Made by a program: the position numbers and the translations under genes. The notes beneath the pieces are model-generated. The model was not told the origin of the DNA. It searched no databases and saw only the letters and a program-made list of their open reading frames with translations. From positions 826,901 through 890,900 of the forward strand of contig NZ_KI543236.1 of the NCBI RefSeq assembly GCF_000496835.1: a stretch of DNA of 64,000 bases. Direction: 5' to 3'. The stretch is from Thalassobacillus devorans MSP14. GTDB lineage: Bacteria; Bacillota; Bacilli; Bacillales; Halobacillaceae. Shown here in pieces: positions 22,968-31,140 of this stretch; position 1 is the stretch's first letter, and the number at the start of each line of letters is the position of its first letter.

Positions 22968-25261
22968 ATCATGTCATAACGGAAAAGGAAAAGCTGCAGG
23001 CTCCTGCAGGACAGCAGGTGAGTTTTGAATCGGGCAATGAAATGGCTGCTAAGGCAGCTGCTCAGATCAACTATCATATTATGGGATATTTCCCAATCAC
23101 CCCATCCACAGAAATCGCCCAATATCTCGATCAGATGAAAGCAAGAGGAGAACATGAAATCAAACTGATACCCGCCGATGGCGAGCATGGCTCTGCAGGC
23201 ATCTGTTACGGAGCAGCGGTAAGTGGCGCACGTGTCTTTAATGCTACCAGTGCGAACGGATTCTTATTTATGCTGGAGGAACTCCCTGTACAGTCAGGAA
23301 CCCGTTTCCCGATGGTATTGAATCTTGTAACCCGTGCTGTCAGCGGGCCACTTGATATCCGGGGGGATCATTCCGATTTGTATTTTGCGCTGAATACAGG
23401 CTGGGTAATCTTAACCGCAAGTACCCCGCAAGCGGTTTATGACTTGAATATCATGGCGTTAAAAGTAGCAGAACATCATGATGTGCGTCTGCCGGTCATC
23501 GTTGCCTACGATGGATTTTTCACCTCCCATCAGAAACGAAAAGTCCTGTCGTTCCAAGACAGGAAAGCAGTGTCACACTTCATCGGCGAACGTCCAACTG
23601 ATTTTCCAAACGCCGTAGATAAAGAAAATCCGGTAACCATCGGGGCCCATATGAACGGAGATGACCTGATTCATAATAATTATCAGCAGTCGGAAGCCAT
23701 GTACCGGGCAGAGCAGGTTTACGAAGAAATCCAGCAAGCATATGAAAAACTTTCAGGAAGAGCATATCCGACCATTGAAACGTACGAAATGGAAGACGCA
23801 GAGGCTGCGGTCTTTTTAATCAACTCTGCTGCCGAAACGGCAAAAGACGTGGTCGATCGTTTTCGCAAACAAGGAAAGAAAGTCGGAGTCATCAGTCCGA
23901 ATATGATCCGGCCTTTCCCGAAAGAAGCGATTAAGCAAGCGCTGAAACATGTCAAAGCCGTGCTTGTCGGTGAGCGTGCCGACAGCTACGGAGCCAATGG
24001 AGCGAATATGACACTGGAGATCAAAGCGGCGTTACAGGAAATGACAGGTCAGCAGCCGGTTGTTTTGAGCCGGGTATTCGGTGTCGGAGGAAAAGATTTT
24101 TATGAACAGGATGCAGAAGTGTTTTTTGATGAAGCGTTAGAAGCTGCAGAAACTTCTGTCGTTGCGAAACCATTCGATTATTATGGCGTACATGCCGGTG
24201 ATCCGAAAAAAAAGCTGCTGCCTATCATTGAACCCCAGCATTCCGGCTCTTATGATTCAGGGTTGATAAAAGTCACTCATGATGAAGCGACGGATAGCTT
24301 AAAGGTGAAAGTGCCGCCGCTCCGGCAGCTGATGAATAAACCGAAGCGGATTGCTTCAGGCCATGGCGCCTGCCCTGGCTGCGGTATCTTCCCGGGTCTT
24401 GAGCTGTTTTTCAAAGGCATCGAAGGAGACGTCGTGGTCTTATTCCAGACAGGATGCGGTTATGTAGTCAGTGCTGCCTATCCACATTCCTCTCATAAAC
24501 AGACGTTCATCCATAACCTGTTCCAGAATGGTGCAGCTACTTTATCGGGGACAGTGGAAGCATTTCATGAAATGAAACGCCGCGGGGAAGTAGAGGTAGG
24601 AGATGATTTTACTTTCGTCATGGTGACAGGTGATGGAGGAATGGATATCGGCATGGGTTCCGCTATCGGTACTTCGTTAAGGAACCATGGTATGATCATC
24701 GTAGAGTATGACAATGAAGGGTATATGAACACTGGATCGCAAATGTCCTATTCGACACCTATCGGCCACATGACCTCAACATCCAATATTGGTAAAGAAC
24801 AAAAAGGGAAGACCTTTCATCATAAAGATACGCCGCAGATTATGGCTGCAACGAATATTCCTTATGTTTTCACTGGCACCGAAGCTTATCCGCAGGATTT
24901 AATCAAAAAGGCGGCCAAAGCCCAGTGGTACGCCAAGCACGAAGGTCTCGTTTATGGAAAACTTCTGATCACCTGTCCGTTAAACTGGAAAAGTGAAGAG
25001 CGTTATGGCCAGACCATCATCAAAGCGGCTGTGGATTCCTGTTTCTTTCCATTGTATGAAGTAGAAAAAGGAAAGACTGTTATCACTTATGACCCGGAAG
25101 CCAGGAATAAACGCGAGCCGGTCAGTGAATGGTTGAAATATCTTGGCAAGACCAAGCATTTACTCAAGCCGGAAAACGAAGCAATCTACCATGAATTTGA
25201 AGCAGAAGTAGAAAAACGCTGGAACCGCTTGAAAGCCAAACATGAATGTGAGTACCTTTGA
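22964..25261 (+). CDS. 2-oxoacid:ferredoxin oxidoreductase alpha-beta fusion
   Basis: A 765-residue protein. Residues 15 to about 420 form the alpha part (GYFPITPSTEIAQYLDQM, then the PRP-like MVLNLVTRAVSGPLDIRGD and a transketolase-C-like domain). From about 440 the beta part follows, with GHGACPGCG near 465 and the thiamine-diphosphate motif GDGGMDIGMGSAIGTS near 556, then YDNEGYMNTGSQMS as in pyruvate synthase beta subunits. It decarboxylates a 2-oxoacid (pyruvate is my best guess) to acyl-CoA while reducing ferredoxin. It overlaps the gamma-delta gene by 4 bases. These enzymes are oxygen-sensitive, in line with an Fnr-type box upstream. Confidence 0.88.
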   Translation: MNHVITEKEKLQAPAGQQVSFESGNEMAAKAAAQINYHIMGYFPITPSTEIAQYLDQMKARGEHEIKLIPADGEHGSAGICYGAAVSGARVFNATSANGFLFMLEELPVQSGTRFPMVLNLVTRAVSGPLDIRGDHSDLYFALNTGWVILTASTPQAVYDLNIMALKVAEHHDVRLPVIVAYDGFFTSHQKRKVLSFQDRKAVSHFIGERPTDFPNAVDKENPVTIGAHMNGDDLIHNNYQQSEAMYRAEQVYEEIQQAYEKLSGRAYPTIETYEMEDAEAAVFLINSAAETAKDVVDRFRKQGKKVGVISPNMIRPFPKEAIKQALKHVKAVLVGERADSYGANGANMTLEIKAALQEMTGQQPVVLSRVFGVGGKDFYEQDAEVFFDEALEAAETSVVAKPFDYYGVHAGDPKKKLLPIIEPQHSGSYDSGLIKVTHDEATDSLKVKVPPLRQLMNKPKRIASGHGACPGCGIFPGLELFFKGIEGDVVVLFQTGCGYVVSAAYPHSSHKQTFIHNLFQNGAATLSGTVEAFHEMKRRGEVEVGDDFTFVMVTGDGGMDIGMGSAIGTSLRNHGMIIVEYDNEGYMNTGSQMSYSTPIGHMTSTSNIGKEQKGKTFHHKDTPQIMAATNIPYVFTGTEAYPQDLIKKAAKAQWYAKHEGLVYGKLLITCPLNWKSEERYGQTIIKAAVDSCFFPLYEVEKGKTVITYDPEARNKREPVSEWLKYLGKTKHLLKPENEAIYHEFEAEVEKRWNRLKAKHECEYL

Positions 25262-25263
25262 TT

Positions 25264-25292
25264 CCAAGCCCCGGGTTAACGGGGCTTTTTTA
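25264..25292 (+). terminator. Terminator of the oxidoreductase operon
   Basis: AAGCCCCG-GGTTAA-CGGGGCTT followed by TTTT. Confidence 0.9.
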
Positions 25293-25431
25293 AATAAATG
25301 ATTGACGTAAAAGTAAAGAAGAAGGGCTTTGTCCTAAGTGCCTGGCGATAAGCCGGTTTTTTCTGTACATGAGAATAACAGCGGAAAAATATAATGAATA
25401 AAACCTATCAAATGGCGAAGGAGGGGAGCGG

Positions 25432-25953
25432 ATGAGGACAACATCCACACATATAACTGACACTAGTTGTGCGGTTGTTTTCAACGCCTCCGAACAACAG
25501 GAAATCCTTACGGTGGACAAAAGGAAATACGAGCTTCAACCAGCTGAATGGGCGGAAATGAAAGAATCCATGCAGCTGGAAGACAGCAGCATATCTGCTT
25601 CAACGGATAATTTCTATTGTATTTTTGATTATGATGGTAAACTCAAGCTGGGCTCCTATCCTCTTATGAGGCCCCAAAAACAAGAAGCTTCGCTGCTAAT
25701 CATCCATAGTGGAACAGGAATTCTTACGCCAAAAGCCAGATATGGAGATGCGTTTCCACCGTTGAGTCCAGGCAATGCCACTACTCCTATCAACTTATTT
25801 GTACCGATGGATGTCGTGATTGATTTTTATGAACAAACAGAATCACCACCACCGAGAGCGACTTATCATTATGTGACAGCAGCAGATCAGGCTGGCATTC
25901 TTCTCTATACAAATCGGTCTGTTCATTTCATCGAGATTTTCTCATCCCTATAG
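25432..25953 (+). CDS. Hypothetical protein
   Basis: A 173-residue soluble protein that I do not recognise. It has no signal peptide or membrane segment; the middle carries SLLIIHSGTGILTPKARYGD and a proline-rich PPLSPGNATTPIN stretch, and the end is strand-like (AGILLYTNRSVHFIEIF). GCGAAGGAGGGGAGCGG before ATG 25432 supports expression. It is a single-gene unit between two terminators. Confidence 0.65.
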   Translation: MRTTSTHITDTSCAVVFNASEQQEILTVDKRKYELQPAEWAEMKESMQLEDSSISASTDNFYCIFDYDGKLKLGSYPLMRPQKQEASLLIIHSGTGILTPKARYGDAFPPLSPGNATTPINLFVPMDVVIDFYEQTESPPPRATYHYVTAADQAGILLYTNRSVHFIEIFSSL

Positions 25954-25964
25954 GAAATCATGAT

Positions 25965-25999
25965 AAAAGGCGATTCTCCTGTTCGGGTAATCGCCTTTT
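25965..25999. terminator. Terminator, probably bidirectional
   Basis: AAAAGGCGATT pairs with AATCGCCTTTT between convergent genes. Confidence 0.85.
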
Positions 26000-26042
26000 A
26001 TGGGGGTTTGTGATGGCTCTTAGACGTTATTGACTGCATCGG

Positions 26043-26549
26043 TTACACTACCGGAGCGCTCTTCGTTTCTTTTTTAGTGATCGTTTGACGGATATATGGG
26101 ATAACCCAACGGTCTAAACCAAACTTAGCTGCATTGAATCCGGCTGCTGCAATGAACACGGTCAACAGTACCATTTGAGCGTTAGTGCTGACAGTTCCAC
26201 TGAACAGGAAGGCGAAGTTCATTGCTAATCCCATGATTGCGGCAAAGTTAGTGAAAATACCTAAAATAAGTGCGATCCCTACTAAAAATTCGCCCCACAT
26301 GACAAGGAAAGTAAAAATTTCTGCGTTTGGAAGAGCTACACCTTCAAGGAAACTTGCCCACCAGCCCTGGACAGCAGGGTGTTCACCAGTTGCTTTTCCG
26401 ATAGCTCCCTGCATGAAACCGGCAGAATCAAAACCGCCGCCTGTCAACTTACCCCAGCCTGCAGTCAGCCAGGCATAGCCGATGTAAACCCGAATCACCG
26501 TTAAAATTGCAGCTGCGACATTGCTTTCTCTTAGAAATTTGTTAATCAT
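26043..26549 (-). CDS. DoxX-family membrane protein
   Basis: A 168-residue protein with four membrane segments: IRVYIGYAWLTAGWGKLTGG at the start, then a stretch with GWWASFLEGVALPNAEIFTF, EFLVGIALILGIFTNFAAIM and a final hydrophobic pair. DoxX proteins are linked to thiol or sulfur redox and quinone chemistry, but no activity is established for this type. ATG 26549 has AAAGGAA nine bases before it; the in-frame GTG at 26558 directly abuts that site. A perfect Fnr/CRP-type palindrome lies about 145 bases upstream. Confidence 0.85.
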   Translation of the reverse strand: MINKFLRESNVAAAILTVIRVYIGYAWLTAGWGKLTGGGFDSAGFMQGAIGKATGEHPAVQGWWASFLEGVALPNAEIFTFLVMWGEFLVGIALILGIFTNFAAIMGLAMNFAFLFSGTVSTNAQMVLLTVFIAAAGFNAAKFGLDRWVIPYIRQTITKKETKSAPVV

Positions 26550-26652
26550 GGTTTCCACTTCCTTTACAGGATTTTGTTCACTATTTCACATGATTTGTTA
26601 AAAGAAGAACACCGTAGCCGGCTTTTGTGTTGGTGTTATCTTTTACACTTAC

Positions 26653-26702
26653 ATCATATCACCTTTTTCAAAATTTGAGTTGATTTTGTGATGAATTTCA
26701 CA
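26653..26702 (-). promoter_or_regulatory. Perfect TGTGA-N6-TCACA palindrome and possible promoter upstream of doxX
   Basis: TGTGA-TGAATT-TCACA occupies 26687-26702, a ten-of-ten match to the Fnr/CRP consensus. Reading toward doxX, TATGAT (26658-26653) would put the box centre near -48.5, off the usual -41.5. The site is convincing; its mode of action is not. Confidence 0.55.
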
Positions 26703-26936
26703 TTTCAGCAATAAAGTTATGGCAAAACTGTGAATAGCTGGCCTATGACGCACCCACATGTACAAACTGGGCGCAGGAATTTGCTTGATTTAGATGGCAA
26801 ACGCAGGTAAAATCTTATTAGACATACCTTTTGCTATGGTTATCAATACAGCTTAAGGGGAAATACTAATACTTAGGGTTATAGCGTCCAAAACAGATCA
26901 TTGAGTTATCGGAGAAAATGCTGGAGGTGAAGCCGC

Positions 26937-27017
26937 ATGTGGGAAGTAACATTTTTTATTATTTCTGCACTTATCCTATTATTGAACATCGGATACTGTA
27001 TCTTTGATCACGGTTGA
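26937..27017 (+). CDS. Predicted 26-residue single-pass membrane peptide
   Basis: ATG 26937 follows CTGGAGGTGAAGC and encodes MWEVTFFIISALILLLNIGY, then CIFDHG and TGA. It is one transmembrane helix with a short polar tail. It is followed 24 bases later by a very strong terminator, so a dedicated short message is likely. I do not recognise it; it resembles small accessory subunits of membrane complexes only in general plan. Confidence 0.55.
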   Translation: MWEVTFFIISALILLLNIGYCIFDHG

Positions 27018-27040
27018 TAAGTAAAGAAACCAAACAGCAC

Positions 27041-27104
27041 GAAGCAGTTCAGCTTTGAAGTACAAATGCTCACTTGTACTTTCAAAGCTGAGCTGCTTTT
27101 TTAT
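27041..27104 (+). terminator. Strong long-stem terminator
   Basis: An arm starting AGCAGTTCAGCTTTGAAGTA pairs almost perfectly with one ending TTTCAAAGCTGAGCTGCT, followed by TTTTT. The stem exceeds 20 bp. Confidence 0.9.
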
Positions 27105-27227
27105 ATTCTAGAAAGTCCAATTAATGATTTTTACTAAGCTCCTTATTCAGTAATATGGCCGGATTATGGAAGACTCGATTTCGAGATATTGTTGGAGTGG
27201 AGGGGCTTCGGGAAACGATTCGCTTTC

Positions 27228-27347
27228 TAGTTCCATCGCCTAGACACTCGCGACATAAGCAGTCCATCAACGGGAAGAAAGATCACTTCCCTTTTGCTGT
27301 TCTGCTTATGCGTGTCGTGTCTCCCAAGGCGATTACGCATTAATTTC
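27228..27347. repeat. Family B element nested inside family A1
   Basis: 120 bp with the B landmarks (CGACATAAGCAG, CTGCTTATGCGTGTCGTGTC) interrupt A1 within CGCTTTC/CGTGGG. TTTC occurs on both sides (27224-27227 and 27348-27351), as expected for a 4-bp target duplication. Confidence 0.65.
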
Positions 27348-27421
27348 TTTCCGTGGGCGTGTGCTGAGTCTCCTCAGGCTTCGCCTTGCGGGGCCTCATC
27401 TATCACTCAGCTCCCACAGGA

Positions 27422-27477
27422 CTTTGAATTTTCTTCTTGACTTAGCCCACGCACGAAGGAAATGCGTAGCATTTTCG
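27422..27477. repeat. 56-bp insert C in family A1
   Basis: A 56-bp segment containing CCCACGCACGAAGGAAATGC is flanked by AGGA on both sides (27418-27421 and 27478-27481). The same-length, similar segment in inverse orientation interrupts A4 at 49728-49783, flanked by TCCT. Confidence 0.7.
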
Positions 27478-27945
27478 AGGAGTCTCACCGTTTCCCTACG
27501 CCCCTTCTCATAGAAAGATTTCGAAATCACTCTTATGTAAAATCGGCAATGATAATAAGAAACAAGACTTTGGCACCACTATCCCTTTTATAATGGCTTC
27601 AAAATGAAGTTTTCAGCTACATTCTTTCTTCTTTTGAAGGGCCGTTAAGTATAAAAATGGCTGGATGGGAAGGGAAACGGCGAGACTCCCGCGGGAGAAG
27701 GGGCTAGGCATGATTCCACAGGGCTTTAGCCCGAGGAAGCTTGCCAGGTCCCCCGCAGGAAAGCGAGTTGTTTCCCGTACCATCCCATCCTTTCATGGTA
27801 ACGGACCCAACTATCTCGAAACTGTGTCTTCAGTTAAAGCTTAATCGGAATAACTACGCTAAGCTAGTCGTTAAAAATAATTGTTTAAAGCATCACACCA
27901 CTCTATCACCCCTTTCGATTATAAAGTTGAAAGGAGGTGAGGGAC

Positions 27946-28170
27946 ATGGCAGTAACAAGTGAAAAAGTGAGTTCCCAACTGCAGCTGGTACTTGAAAATG
28001 GACAGGACGAACGTGGAAACTTCATTTTCAAGAACAAAAATTTCAACAATGTAAAAACCGGAGCGACTGCAGACCAGCTGTACACGGTAGCGAAAGCATT
28101 AGAACCATTGCAGCAACGCGTGCTTTACGCAATTGAACGGAAAGATGACAACAAAATCATGAATATTTAA
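27946..28170 (+). CDS. DUF1659 small protein
   Basis: A 74-residue protein opening MAVTSEKVSSQLQLVLENGQ, with FKNKNFNNVKTGATADQLYT in the middle, typical of the DUF1659 family. Its function is unknown. AAAGGAGGTGAGGGAC precedes ATG 27946. It is the first of three small genes (DUF1659, DUF2922, YvrJ) that co-occur in Bacillaceae and are probably co-transcribed, with 34 and 62 bases between them. Confidence 0.85.
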   Translation: MAVTSEKVSSQLQLVLENGQDERGNFIFKNKNFNNVKTGATADQLYTVAKALEPLQQRVLYAIERKDDNKIMNI

Positions 28171-28204
28171 CAGAGTAAAACTTTGAAAAGAAAGGAGGGA
28201 GATC

Positions 28205-28417
28205 ATGAAGAAATTAGAATTGAAATTTCAGAATGAGGAAGATAAGACAGTGACCATCTCTTTAGACGATCCTGTAGAGCCTGCGGATCCAGCACTAATC
28301 AATGCTGCGATGGATGCTATCCTTACCGCTAATTGCTTTTACTCCAGCGGTGGTGATTTAGTAGCGAAGAAAGAAGCGCGCATAGTGGAACGTAACGTAG
28401 CAGCTATCCAGTTGTAA
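28205..28417 (+). CDS. DUF2922 small protein
   Basis: A 70-residue protein. MKKLELKFQNEEDKTVTISL, then DDPVEPADPALINAAMDAIL and a C-terminal KKEARIVERNVAAIQL, the DUF2922 pattern. AAAGGAGGGAGATC precedes the ATG. It is the middle gene of the three-gene module. No function is established. Confidence 0.85.
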   Translation: MKKLELKFQNEEDKTVTISLDDPVEPADPALINAAMDAILTANCFYSSGGDLVAKKEARIVERNVAAIQL

Positions 28418-28479
28418 AACCGAAGAGGTTGTCCGGCAGGGCAGCCTCTTTTAATGTGAAAGGGAGGAGGAGACAAGTG

Positions 28480-28617
28480 ATGGACAATTGGGTATCCTTA
28501 CTGACGGATGTCGGTTTCCCAATCGCGGTAACCTTTTATTTGCTGCACCGCGTTGAAGGGAAACTTGATATCATGATCGAAACGCTGCACCATTTGCCGG
28601 AAAAAATGAATCCCTGA
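28480..28617 (+). CDS. yvrJ: YvrJ-family small membrane protein
   Basis: A 45-residue protein opening MDNWVSLLTDVGFPIAVTFY, then LLHRVEGKLDIMIETLHHL: one membrane helix followed by an amphipathic helix, as in YvrJ and holin-like UviB/BhlA peptides. GGGAGGAGGAGAC precedes ATG 28480 (an in-frame GTG adjoins it). It is the last gene of the module and is followed by a terminator. Confidence 0.85.
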   Translation: MDNWVSLLTDVGFPIAVTFYLLHRVEGKLDIMIETLHHLPEKMNP

Positions 28618-28621
28618 CAAG

Positions 28622-28655
28622 CAAACCATCCTGTTTATTCAACAGGATGGTTTTT
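28622..28655. terminator. Terminator after yvrJ
   Basis: AACCATCCTGTT pairs with AACAGGATGGTT, followed by TTTAA; it also serves the convergent sip gene. Confidence 0.9.
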
Positions 28656-28675
28656 AATTAGAAGTATGATTACTG

Positions 28676-29197
28676 TTAACGGGTCATTCCCCATTCCTTT
28701 AATGGATAGATGACGAGTTCGGATCTCCCGATAATTTCACTTTCTTTAATAAATCCCAGACCGTTACGGCTGTCTTTGCTGATTGAACGGTTGTCTCCCA
28801 TCACGAAATAATGCCCGTCTGGTACTTTTACAGGACCATAATTGGTCGTCTCCTCAATAGAGCTTTTATTCAGATAATCCTGATTCTGTTTCTCTCCGTT
28901 GATATAAAGTTTATGGTCTCTCACTTCTACTACATCGTTAGGAAGCGCTATGATTCGTTTAACATAACTTTTCACCGGGCGGTGGATAATGACGATTTCT
29001 CCATAAGTGGGTTCTTCCAGATAATAAATGATTTTATTGAACATCACACGTTCCCCGCTTTCAAGGGTGGGGTTCATACTCGCCCCCTCGACGATGGAAG
29101 TGGCAAAGAAAAACGTGCGTAATAAAAATGCAAGTACAATAGCGATAATAATGGCCTTGATCCATTCCCACCATTCATTCTTAGCTTCTTCTGACAA
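28676..29197 (-). CDS. sipS: Type I signal peptidase
   Basis: A 173-residue membrane peptidase that removes signal peptides outside the membrane. One N-terminal membrane anchor (IKAIIIAIVLAFLLRTFFF) precedes the catalytic serine S40 in EGASMNPTL. The general-base lysine K80 is in YVKRIIALPNDVVEV, and the conserved box GHYFVMGDNRSISKDSR lies near 128-145. The start is TTG 29197, with GAAGGGAAG about ten bases upstream. Bacilli carry several sip paralogues, so the exact letter is a guess. Confidence 0.9.
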   Translation of the reverse strand: MSEEAKNEWWEWIKAIIIAIVLAFLLRTFFFATSIVEGASMNPTLESGERVMFNKIIYYLEEPTYGEIVIIHRPVKSYVKRIIALPNDVVEVRDHKLYINGEKQNQDYLNKSSIEETTNYGPVKVPDGHYFVMGDNRSISKDSRNGLGFIKESEIIGRSELVIYPLKEWGMTR

Positions 29198-29548
29198 TCT
29201 TGATCTTCCCTTCTTAATGATAGCCGTTTATTGATTTCTCTTCTCACTATTCTGGAAGAGGTGGACGAGATTGTCCTATGAAGCTCGAAAGTAACTGGCT
29301 TCACATTCCTTATTTTAACACATTTGTCAGGCTTCATGAGTACGATTCCTATTATTGTGTTATCCGGGCAGAAATTTCCTGTGTAAGGAAAGTATTACGA
29401 GCATAAATTTAATTTTACGAGCAATTCCATCAAAGTAGAACAACTAATATTGACGAGTTTTGTCTAGTTTTGCGATATCGTTTACAAAGAAAAAATTTTC
29501 GGGCATAATTTATCTCGGTGAAAAAATTGTTTCTGGAGGTATCATTTT

Positions 29549-29731
29549 GTGGAACTAACAGATAAGGATGTTAATTTGAAGGATTTGGAAGGGAAAATCA
29601 ATCTTTCCCAAAAGAAAATGCTGACGCTGGCCGATCAATACGGGAGAGATAGTCTATATACGATCCAGGAAAGCCAAGCATTAGATACATTGATCATGGA
29701 ATATATGAGGAGAAAGAGAAAAATCAGCTGA
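29549..29731 (+). CDS. Spo0E-family aspartyl-phosphate phosphatase, copy 1
   Basis: A 60-residue two-helix protein. The catalytic signature SQALD occurs in TIQESQALDTLIMEYMRRKR, after KINLSQKKMLTLADQYGRDS. Such proteins dephosphorylate Spo0A-phosphate and delay sporulation. The start is GTG 29549 behind TGGAGGT. A second Spo0E-like gene follows 81 bases on, in its own good context. Confidence 0.85.
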   Translation: MELTDKDVNLKDLEGKINLSQKKMLTLADQYGRDSLYTIQESQALDTLIMEYMRRKRKIS

Positions 29732-29812
29732 AGTTGAAGCGGATACAACGTGTCAATCCTCTCCTGCTATGGTACACTATTTTTAAACCAAAGCTGGATT
29801 GGAGGTAACCTG

Positions 29813-29992
29813 GTGTCCACTTTCAATGAAGCCGATCAACTTCTTGTCAGAATCGAACGTCTGCGAAAAAAGATGACCAGGGTTGCCCTCCTGGAAGGCT
29901 TTACAAGCCCTGAATCAATTCGTATCAGCCAAGAGCTGGACGAGCTTTTGAACACCTATGACAAATATAAACATAAATACAATAACTCATAA
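29813..29992 (+). CDS. Spo0E-family aspartyl-phosphate phosphatase, copy 2
   Basis: A 59-residue protein with the signature SQELD in ESIRISQELDELLNTYDKYK, preceded by LLVRIERLRKKMTRVALLEG. GTG 29813 is the start, behind TTGGAGGTAAC; the longer open frame upstream lacks a site. The two neighbouring copies are diverged, which suggests an old duplication or separate origins. A terminator follows directly. Confidence 0.85.
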   Translation: MSTFNEADQLLVRIERLRKKMTRVALLEGFTSPESIRISQELDELLNTYDKYKHKYNNS

Positions 29993-29993
29993 A

Positions 29994-30036
29994 AAAGCTG
30001 TCCCCTTTCTACTTTTAGGGAGGGGGAGCTTTTTTA
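29994..30036 (+). terminator. Terminator after the second Spo0E-like gene
   Basis: AAAAAGCTGTCCCC...GGGGGAGCTTTTTT. Confidence 0.85.
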
Positions 30037-30147
30037 TACTTTAAGCAAGTTTAAACTAAAAAGTGAAAGTATAAGAAAAGTCTGGTTTATTAATATTTTT
30101 CGTACTTTGTATTTGATATGATGGAAGAAAGGGAAGGAGTGTTCGAA

Positions 30148-31005
30148 ATGAAAATTGGTTTTGTCGGTACCGGAGTGATGGGGAAAGGAATGATTGGTCA
30201 GCTGCTGGCCGGAAATTTTGAGGTTTGTATACATACACGCACAAAAGCCAAGGCGGAAGCTCTGATTGAAGCCGGGGCACAATGGTGCGAAGATTTGGAG
30301 ACGCTTACGGATAAAAGCGATACCATCATTACGATCGTAGGGTATCCTTCAGATGTCGAAGACGTATATTTTGGGGAAAATGGATTGCTGTCCTTTGCGC
30401 GTCCGGGTATGTATCTGATTGATATGACTACCTCGACACCTGCTTTAGCAGAAAAAATAGCTGCTGCAGCTAACGAAAAGCAGGTGAAAGCCTTAGATGC
30501 ACCAGTATCCGGTGGGGACGTCGGCGCGAGAGAAGGCAAGCTGTCGATCATGATCGGTGGAGAGAAATCTGCATTTGAAGCAGTGAAACCTTTATTTGAA
30601 GCGATGGGGACAAATATCGTCTATCAGGGGAATGCAGGTGCCGGGCAGCATACGAAAATGTGCAACCAGATCGCGATAGCCTCCAATATGCTTGGAGTGG
30701 CGGAAGCAATCGCCTACGCAGAAAAATCCGGGTTGTCCCCTGAAAGTGTCTTGAAAAGTATCACGACAGGAGCGGCAGGGAGCTGGTCATTGAGCAATCT
30801 TGCGCCACGTATAATCAACGGAGATTTTGCACCTGGATTCTACATCAAGCATTTTGTAAAAGATTTACGGATCGCCATTGAAGAAGCAGACCGAATGGGA
30901 TTGGAACTGCCAGGCCTTAAACTGTCGGAATCTATTTATGAGCGGCTGATTGAACTCGGTTATGAAGATAACGGAACGCAGGCCATCTATAACTATTACA
31001 AATAA
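30148..31005 (+). CDS. ykwC: 3-hydroxyisobutyrate dehydrogenase-family oxidoreductase (YkwC-like)
   Basis: A 285-residue NAD(P)-dependent beta-hydroxyacid dehydrogenase. The Rossmann motif GFVGTGVMGKGM is at the N-terminus, the substrate motif DAPVSGGDVGAREGKLSIM near 118-136 and the catalytic lysine in GAGQHTKMCNQIAIAS near 170. The substrate is probably a 3-hydroxyacid or a tartronate-type acid. ATG 30148 follows GGAAGGAGTG; the upstream extension has no site. Assignment to YkwC is by recollection of the N-terminus and size. Confidence 0.8.
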   Translation: MKIGFVGTGVMGKGMIGQLLAGNFEVCIHTRTKAKAEALIEAGAQWCEDLETLTDKSDTIITIVGYPSDVEDVYFGENGLLSFARPGMYLIDMTTSTPALAEKIAAAANEKQVKALDAPVSGGDVGAREGKLSIMIGGEKSAFEAVKPLFEAMGTNIVYQGNAGAGQHTKMCNQIAIASNMLGVAEAIAYAEKSGLSPESVLKSITTGAAGSWSLSNLAPRIINGDFAPGFYIKHFVKDLRIAIEEADRMGLELPGLKLSESIYERLIELGYEDNGTQAIYNYYK

Positions 31006-31008
31006 GTG

Positions 31009-31050
31009 AAAAGCCGCTGGGAGTAAAATCTCTCAGCGGCTTTACTTTTT
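31009..31050 (+). terminator. Terminator after ykwC
   Basis: AAAGCCGCTGGGAG pairs with CTCTCAGCGGCTTT, followed by a T-rich tract that runs into motif array 2. Confidence 0.85.
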
Positions 31051-31140
31051 TCTAGTAAGCACCTTTTAATTCTAATAAATCCTCTAGTTTGTCTAGTAAA
31101 TCTTCTAATTTGTCCAGTAATCCTTCTATTTTGTCCCGCA
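31049..31140. repeat. Array 2 of TCTAGTAA motifs at 21 bp period
   Basis: Copies related to TGTCTAGTA start at 31049, 31069, 31090, 31111 and 31132 (20, then 21 throughout). Half-unit copies (CCTCTAGTT, TCTTCTAAT, TCCTTCTAT) occur 12 bases into several units. The array lies between convergent ykwC and patA. On the minus strand the exact 21-bp period encodes leucine heptads of a small protein. Confidence 0.75.

Larger units (their letters stand above)
27163..27832. repeat. Composite repeat locus with an inverted pair of family A elements (A1/A2)
   Basis: GAAGACTCGATTTCGAGATA (27167 on) and its imperfect reverse complement (ending near 27832) flank two family A elements in opposite orientation: A1 (27210-27495, minus) and A2 (27672-27776, plus). 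A1 is interrupted by a family B element and by a 56-bp insert. No coding frame with a ribosome-binding site is present. This explains most of the gene-free stretch from 27.0 to 27.9 kb. Confidence 0.8.

Noticed and set aside
27155-27343. Small frames inside the 27-kb repeat locus
   Set aside because: They consist of repeat sequence with no initiation signal.
29395-29470. TTACGAGCA direct repeats and a lone TGTCTAGTT upstream of the Spo0E-like genes
   Set aside because: Only two copies 20 bp apart plus one distant match. Too little to call an array or an operator.
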